64,000 nt of DNA. Origin: Temnopleurus reevesii. Its lineage: Eukaryota; Echinodermata; Echinoidea; Temnopleuroida; Temnopleuridae. The notes beneath the pieces are model-generated. The model worked only from the letters and a program-made list of their open reading frames with translations, made no database searches and had not been told where the DNA came from. Each line of letters begins with the position of its first letter. Within the stretch, counting starts at the first letter, position 1. The DNA lies in assembly GCA_036244855.1 (NCBI GenBank), contig BQKZ01000012.1, positions 443,518-507,517 of the forward strand, in the 5' to 3' direction. A program made the position numbers and the translations under genes. This document shows, in pieces, positions 57,420 through 64,000 of this stretch.

Positions 57420-59700
57420 AAAGGTCACTGAATTTAAAATTCTATTTCTATTGAATCCCATTCACTTACTATCAGAAATGATATAAATCACACAAAAAAA
57501 TGACACAGAAGACAATCGTCTGCTTTTCCACAAGTTCATTGTCAATCTTCTTTACTCAAATTTTCACCAAAAAGAACTGTACACATTTCATAATGATCTT
57601 TGACATTTTTTATTATTTTTTTCTTTTGTTTAAACATGTAACACACAATACATGTGTTCAATATAACAAATGCTACTCAAATTCATATGGGATGTGTCAA
57701 CATAACACTTCCCTTTTTAGAAAAAAAAAGACAATAACTAGCACCCCTCTTTGCAAGTAGAGGAACGCAAACAATACAAGTAACTTCTTATCCACCTGAC
57801 TTATCAAAGATAATCATCTCTTGAGATAATAATTGCAAAGATAAATTCCTTGCAGCATTTTGTCATATATCGAAATAAACAATTTTGCTAAATATTACTG
57901 ATGCCAGTTGCCAATTTGATAACCATCCCACAGATCTCAATACTGAAAACAGGCATCGGCTATATCTGCTCTATTCAGGGGTATATATGACCACTATTAT
58001 GCCTCGCGATTTCATGGAAACAACAAATGCTATTGAATTTTCCAAGGATTCTTCCTACACTGTAGATGCTATTTCCCTGAAATATGTCAAACTGAATGAT
58101 GATCCAAGTTCTGAAAATTTTCCTACGAGAAAAATAATGAGGCAAAGTCTAATTTCTGGTGTTCTGTGGCAATGTAAACCTTCAATTACAACTGAGCTAT
58201 GAAAAAATGAAAAAATTATACTAATGTTGCTAGAAAGTTGTGTTACATCATAAGTTGCAGTTTATCAGCATGTGCTAATCAATAATGTTTCATGCATGCC
58301 TTGTTAGAGTTTGCAGACAGTGCGAGAATGAAACATATTGTTGATTTGCAATAAATTGCAACTTTCTAGCAACACCCCCTAAGTCACATAATATTATTGG
58401 TCACTATCATTTACTTTGTTACGAACATCTACAAATCGTCCATCAACGTTTGAAAAAAAATATGAAACTCAATCAACAAAACAAAACATCTACAAAGTGA
58501 CTATATTCATATTACCAATGTTTTTCTCACAATGGAAAAAAAATAAACACTACATAGGATATTCTATAAAATATACAAACCAATATCAACAACACAAATC
58601 AAATACTTGCAACAGAGCAGGGGAAGGGCTATGGAGCATTCACGCAAATTGAAAGTGATCTTTCTTAACTTCATACCCAAGTGATACATTAAAAACAGCA
58701 AGCGATATGCTTTAAAGCACATGACAATTTTGTGTACTGATATACGAGCAATTATCATTGCATTGTGACAATCAGGCAACTGACTTTAATATGGAGCTGG
58801 CGTAGTTTTTTAGACTTCGGAATAAACTTTAGGTTTACAGGGAGCCATTTCTTTCCCGTATTTCTCAGCTTTTAAATTTCAAATCTAACATTTGACAATT
58901 TCGCAATCGATAGAAAATATCATTTGGACCAAAATGTGGTCACAGTCAAATTTTACTGCTTGCACCAATAGAGCTTATGTAATATTCTTTTTTTATGACC
59001 GAGCAAAACATATATTCCCATTCCCCCAAACATCAAGTCAAATAATGAAACATGATGAAGTTCCACAGGGTCGTTAATGCTTCATTTATATCCGGATGTG
59101 AGGAAAAAATCATAAAACCTCAGCAATTAAAAAAAAATGTGATCCAAACATCCAATTTCTTCATGGATGCAAATCTCATGAGTGAAGGCTTGCTAAAAAC
59201 AGAAACAAATAACAAATAATGAATGTAGATTCCATGTATTGCAGACAAGTTGAAGGATTAACACTGAACCATATTCATCATTACAAAATATGCATAAATT
59301 CGAATAACTAAGAAAACTGGCCAATTCATGCCTGGGGCATGGAACATTACAATCATTCTTACAATAAAGCGCTAATTATATAGTGGTCTTTGGCATAATT
59401 TGTTTCAACAATTGAACAAAACATTTGACATGGAATATCCATCAGGAACACACAAACCATGTGAATAATTCTATTCATTGCTCTGAATAATTGACTGGGA
59501 AGGGAAGAATTACTGATTGAGCTAAACTTTGTTGGTTTTGTTTATATTTTGGTTAATTTCACAGTGCTCTCTCTGCCAAAATTATCACTCGGTATGATGC
59601 ACATTCTACAAAAATTATTCAAAAGGTGAAAAAAATGTGTTAAAATGTTATATTGGTCACAAAGATCCAAAATATTGGTACGCTAAAATATTAGCTCATA
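57420..59700. other. Intergenic; one more TTGCTA-type MITE, no gene seen
   Basis: A TTGCTA-type MITE is at about 58224-58385 ('gttgctagaaagttgtg' and 'tgcaactttctagcaacacc'). No exon recognised. Could include 3'UTR of the minus-strand NCOR gene. Confidence 0.5.
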
Positions 59701-59703
59701 CAG

Positions 59704-59837
59704 TAAAGCCCTGGTCACATAGGGCTTGGAAGCAACATGATTCAACAAGACTCTTTGTTTTGAGGCAGTTAACTGTGAATTGACAAAGAGTCGTGTTGAA
59801 TCATGTTGCTTTCGAGCTTCTATGTGACTGGGGCTTA
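59704..59837. mobile_element. MITE (GCCCCAGTCACATAG family), copy 2
   Basis: Ends 'agccctggtcacatag' and 'ctatgtgactggggct' are inverted; the inner 'gattcaacaagactctttg' pairs with 'caaagagtcgtgttgaatc'. Same family as 26395-26530. Confidence 0.85.
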
Positions 59838-60245
59838 ATCCTGTTCTTAACCTGGCATATAAAGAGTTCTGGGTTTCCTTATCACATCGTCCACGATGGT
59901 ACAATTATATAGCTTATGTTTACAGGTAACGAATTTACGAAATTATGATCGGATGTATGAGAAAGTCAGTAAAAGTACATGGTAACCCATTAAACAGTTC
60001 ATAATTTCAGGTATAAATGCACTTTACAGGGTTTCCAGAAATTTGAATTTTGTGTTTTGACTGATATCCTTTTTTTTTTAATGAATTTTCTTTTCACCAA
60101 GAAATTAATTATGGATGATGAAAACCAATAGACAATATGTTCATTTAACTTTTTTGAAGGTTAAAGTTTTCTTTCACTGACCAACTCAACATTTATATGC
60201 AAAAACATTTCAAGTCCTGGCCATTTCCCAACATTACCAAACTCA

Positions 60246-60380
60246 GGGGTATTGCTAGAAAGATGTAATTGACTGCATGTTGCATTGATTGGCATGTGTC
60301 ACATTTTGTGACAAGAGCTAACAAAATGCGCATTTCCAGCAGCAACAAAATTGCAAGTAATTCATTTTTTAACAACATCC
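60246..60380. mobile_element. TTGCTA-type MITE, diverged
   Basis: 'gggtattgctagaaagatg' at the left and 'aattgcaagtaattcat' with 'ttaacaacatcc' at the right, as in the copies at 32983, 57044 and 58224. Confidence 0.5.
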
Positions 60381-60915
60381 AAAGACTTATAGGGTTGATA
60401 CATTAGAGATCATTTCTTTTTCTATATATTTATGAATAATTGTAGATTCAAAATTCCATTACTGACTTTCATTTAATGTACTAATGCATAAAAGCAGTTC
60501 AGTATTACAAGGAGTAAATGGCATTCCCAAGTTTCAGAGACATGACTCGGTCAAAGGCCACAAAAAAGGAATTCTCCCTTCAGGTTGGATTACAAATATA
60601 AGTGGAGACAATATAAAAAGTGCATGATTCTTTTATACTTAAATATTGAGGATATTTCAATGTCAATTTCATCTTCAATTTTCAATTATAATTGGTGGGA
60701 AATCTATAGGAATGAGAAGGCTATCTTGTCCTGAAAATCAAAGCAAAACATAAAAGACAAATGGATCAGCAACTCATGCATTACATGTGCATTATCTTAC
60801 TGCATTGTATCTAAAGACGGTGGAAATACACATGGCCGTGAGAATAAATTCAAGTTCGTCTAGCATTTTGTTGAGATATGAACGTGAAATTTTGCACATA
60901 AAACATTGTATACAT

Positions 60916-63428
60916 TCAATCACTATCTGAGAGGGTCTCATACTGTTCTGATAGGATAGGCTTTGGTTCCCTATCCCTCATCATGGAAGGGGGAGCAGGG
61001 GGAACGGGGGAGAGCCTGTGACTGCTGGGGTGAGGGGACGGCACCCTCAGCTGGGGGCTGGTCAGTCTATGGGGGTGCTGGTGCGCCGAAGGGTTCATTC
61101 CAGACATGAGTGAGAGAGCGGAGTAAGCGTACGGGTTGTTGGCAGCCGATGGAGCTCCTGCGGCCGAGTGATAGTTTTGTTGCTGCTGTGCAGACGCAGA
61201 ACCGGACGAGGATGAGGCCATGATGGATTGGACGGGCTGTTGAGCGTTCGTCTGCGGATTAGACGTCGCACTGGCATGGCTTTTATCGCTTCCAATGCTA
61301 CTGCTTTTGTGCAGACCAGGATTGGTTGAGCTTAGTTCCGAGTCGCCAACCGACTTGGCAGGACTCCTGTCTCTTTGCATAGCTCTTGCTGAACCAGGCA
61401 TTAGCCTGGCCTCTGCCTCATGACTGCTCTCCACCTCGTACGGACCGCGCGATTCGTCAACATGTAGCGCAGATTCTGCTGTGCTGGTGCTCTCGCAACT
61501 TGGATTACGCGGGGGTGACGACGTTGAGCGTGGGTTCATCTCCCGCTCTACCAAGTGTGTGAGGTAGTCATCCATTCGGACAGGATCCATCCTCCCTGAC
61601 GGATCCATCCTTCCAGCTGGGTCCATCCTAACTTGTGAGTCTATCAAATGATCTATCAGATTGATGGTGTACTTGCCAGGGTATCTGGACCCACCACTGG
61701 CACCAGGGGATCGGTTCCTGGCCTCTTTATGAGGAGGGAACCTGGAATGGGGGACACTATCTACACTTTGTGAGGGTTGCTCTGATGCTGAACTACTACT
61801 TAACGAACCTAGACTATTGTGCAAACTATGCTGTGCTTCCCTAGACGCTGATGAACCTATCTTTTCCTGACTGCTAGAGCCAGGCATGTTCCTAGAGTCT
61901 GGTTGAGCTGTACCATACATGGTTTTCCTATCTAAGGATGTATCAGGAAGTACATCAGGTCCTACACCAGAGCTAGGTCTGGGGTCACTGCTTGTTTCTG
62001 GAGATTGTCTCCTTTGTCCATGTTGGTGTGCTCTAGCATTGCTCAGTTCTGAGCTCTGTGGGGATGATGTCGGTACCTGCGAGCTATGGACTCGTTCCCT
62101 CATCTGGGAAACGGCTAATGCTGCAACACTGCTATCAGGACCATTTTCATGCCTGTATTTCGACCAAGAGGCTACAGGCGAGTGTCTATTCGAACTTTGG
62201 TTACTACTTCTATAACTATCAGGTCTAGCTTCTGAGACGGTGACAACGTCAGAGTTCATGCGTGCCCTGGGTGAGCTTTGGTTGGAACGATCTGGTCTCT
62301 GATCATAAGGCAGACCTCTAACGCTCGCTTCAATAGCTTGGGCAACCGAAGAACCATCAGGGCCACCTCTCCATTCCCCACTAAGAGCTCGAACATCGTT
62401 CATTGGTCGAGCAGAAGATGCTGGGCTCTTGCTCCTAGCATCATTTGTCGACCCAACCTCGTTGTCTTCTGTGCTGGCGCGCCCTCTTGGGGTAGAGCGA
62501 TTGGATTGTTCCGCTGATTCAGTAGTGTCCACGACAGCACCGTCCAACCTACTAGGGGCTGGACCACCACGCTTCTGCCCTTGACCTGGGCTATAACCTA
62601 AAGACACAATGGAATGAATATGTTCTGCTAGAGTCATAGTCCTTTTACCTCCGTTATCCACCATACCATTTCCCCGGTTCGGTGACTGATCTGATGATTG
62701 CGAGGATTCCGCGTTCTGAACAGCCCTCACAGGGGAGTCAGCTATAAGAGTTGGAGGTTCAGGAACCTTTTTCTGCTCTTCGTTAGTTGACGAGGATGGC
62801 ACAGGGGAACCTTCACCTCTCGTGCTCATGGTCTCCGAACCTTGATTGCTGGCCGATTTCTCAGAGCCGCTCCCACCGCGAGGAGATACTGCAGTGCCTC
62901 CTTCCCCATCGTCACCAGTCGGCTGATTGATAGAACGGGTAATGATGGCATCTATCAGGTTAGCCGCTGTAAAGGTGCTTCCCTGTCCTGGGTCTTCCCC
63001 CTCCTTCTTGGCCTTTGGCTGAGGTTTAAACAGATACGCAAAGAGCTTGGACGCATCTGCTGACTCGGGAAGCTCCTTCAGCTGCTCCTGCTGCTTCTTG
63101 TCCAGTTCTGCAAATCGCGGATCCAACGATGGATCTTTGGGTAGAGCTTCACGATTCGCAGAAGATCTCGGAGTGGACTTCCCGTCCTCTGGAGGAGTAG
63201 GAGGTACCTGGTGATGTTGCCGACCTCCTGCGCCACTCGCTGCAGGACTCTGGCTCTGACCTGGTCTAGGTCCTCCACCTCCTCCACCGGGTCCAGGACT
63301 TGGGTTGTTGTAAGACTGTCTCCTGCTGTCAGGGTTCAATGACATTGCTTTGTCATGGTGCCTGGACTCTGTGCTCTGCCTCGACTCGGTGCTTAGTCTA
63401 GACTCAGAGCTGTGAATTTTCCTCACAT
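60916..63428 (-). CDS. NCOR: NCoR/SMRT nuclear receptor corepressor, last coding exon
   Basis: NCoR/SMRT proteins link unliganded nuclear receptors to HDAC3. This 2513-base exon encodes the C-terminal 836 residues; it starts after the acceptor 'tattacag' with two bases of a split codon. It is Ser/Pro/Gln-rich and mostly disordered. Receptor-interaction (CoRNR, I/LxxI/HIxxxI/L) motifs: NLIDAIITRSI (about 62930-62960), TLAEHIHSIVSLG (62600-62640) and a weaker NLIDHLIDSQV (61640-61670). The third is followed by three or four RMDP repeats (61569-61630). The protein ends YETLSDSD, the acidic LSDS(D/E) C-terminus that in vertebrate SMRT/NCoR is phosphorylated and bound by the SPOC domain of SHARP/SPEN. 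SANT and HDAC-binding exons must lie beyond the window end. Having all interaction motifs in one exon limits splicing control of them. Vertebrate NCOR1/NCOR2 cannot be distinguished here. Confidence 0.9.
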
Positions 63429-63989
63429 CTGTAATAGAAATGGTGAAAAAACAAACATTGTCACAATCAACCATTCAAATACAAAGCTGCATGTATCTGA
63501 AAAAAAGTAACTTAAAAATGTTAAATTTGTTCCTTTTGCTATTGTTTTTTTTTTTCATCAAACAGGGTTATTTTTTCTCCATTTGATCATAAACCCTTTG
63601 CTACCTTCTCCCTTATATTGAAGAGTTCACTTGACAATAGTCATTGCATTTTTTCTTTTTGTCCCCCAAATTGACATTCTAGGCCCCCAAAAATGTTTGG
63701 ATACCCTGGACCATCCGACCCTCTGGAAATGGCCCGAACTTGAATTTTCTTCTTGAAAAATCACAGCAACATTATAAATCAAAATTTGAAATCCAACCTG
63801 AAAAATCATTTCCAGATGATCTTTGGCATTTGGCTGTGTGAATCGTGTTAAAAAATTTTTAAATGATTGAAAAAAAGTTTCCAACCTATCGACTCCATTC
63901 TAAAAAAAAATAGCATTTGAGGGCATCCAAACATTGTTTTGTTGTTGCCTAATGTAAAGAGATCCACATTGACTAAGAAAAATACATAC
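63429..63989. other. NCOR intron, with GGTCGG-family repeat copy 3
   Basis: Bases about 63680-63935 contain 'ccatccgaccctctggaaat', 'cagatgatctttggc' and end 'gagggcatccaaacattg', related to 17135-17425 and 40215-40520. Otherwise non-coding. Confidence 0.6.
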
Positions 63990-64000
63990 CTTTGTGTTGT
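63990..64000 (-). CDS. NCOR: Probable 3' edge of the preceding NCOR exon
   Basis: On the minus strand the last bases of the window read 'acaacacaaag|gtatgtatt', a good donor. Joining it to the acceptor at 63428 gives a codon G+AT (Asp) and keeps the open frame. Only 11 bases are visible, so this is a splice-site prediction. Confidence 0.45.

Noticed and set aside
61919..63063. Plus-strand open frames opposite NCOR
   Set aside because: Shadows of the large, biased minus-strand exon.

Overview
The window is animal nuclear DNA, most likely from an echinoderm and probably a sea urchin. The genes have small exons separated by long AT-rich introns with GT/AG ends. The proteins are clearly deuterostome-like. 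The intergenic DNA is crowded with GAT microsatellites, tRNA-derived SINEs, LINE tails and short palindromic DNA transposons. The species call is inference; the eukaryotic gene structure is directly visible. Two isolated N bases (35029 and 36835) show this is a draft assembly.

Layout: (1) 1-12.1 kb: no recognisable exon; several tandem repeats, SINEs and MITEs. (2) 12.1-23.2 kb, plus strand: the 3' nine coding exons of an oxysterol-binding protein (OSBP), from the FFAT motif through the complete lipid-transfer domain. Its PH-domain exons are not seen and presumably lie upstream of the window. (3) 23.2-33.5 kb: intergenic and 3'UTR DNA with repeats. (4) 33.5-48.0 kb, minus strand: a complete 11-exon TMEM120 gene (343 codons plus stop). 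An isolated, intact-looking exon of Integrator subunit 11 (INTS11) lies in its last intron. (5) 48.7-52.8 kb, plus strand: a complete 5-exon SBDS gene, head to head with TMEM120 across about 700 bp. (6) 53.8-55.1 kb, minus strand: a shortened LINE that keeps a full ORF1. (7) 60.9-64.0 kb, minus strand: the large last coding exon (and probably the edge of the preceding one) of an NCoR/SMRT nuclear receptor corepressor.

The genes are housekeeping or regulatory and do not form one pathway: lipid exchange at ER contacts (OSBP), a nuclear-envelope/ER membrane protein (TMEM120), ribosome maturation (SBDS) and transcriptional repression (NCOR). OSBP and TMEM120 converge, TMEM120 and SBDS diverge, and SBDS and NCOR converge.

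The most striking signal is a repeated pattern that I call 'exon shadows'. At six exons in three genes (four in OSBP, one in SBDS, one in TMEM120), the intron just upstream of the exon holds one to four tandem partial copies. Each copy is made of the intron's 3' end (pyrimidine tract and usually AG) plus the 5' part of the exon, and lacks the normal donor. All lie on the acceptor side of the functional exon. Copies range from nearly identical to heavily decayed. A second unusual signal is the orphan phase 0-0 INTS11 exon inside a phase-0 TMEM120 intron. A third is a set of MITEs that share one terminal sequence but have unrelated cores, some nested inside each other.
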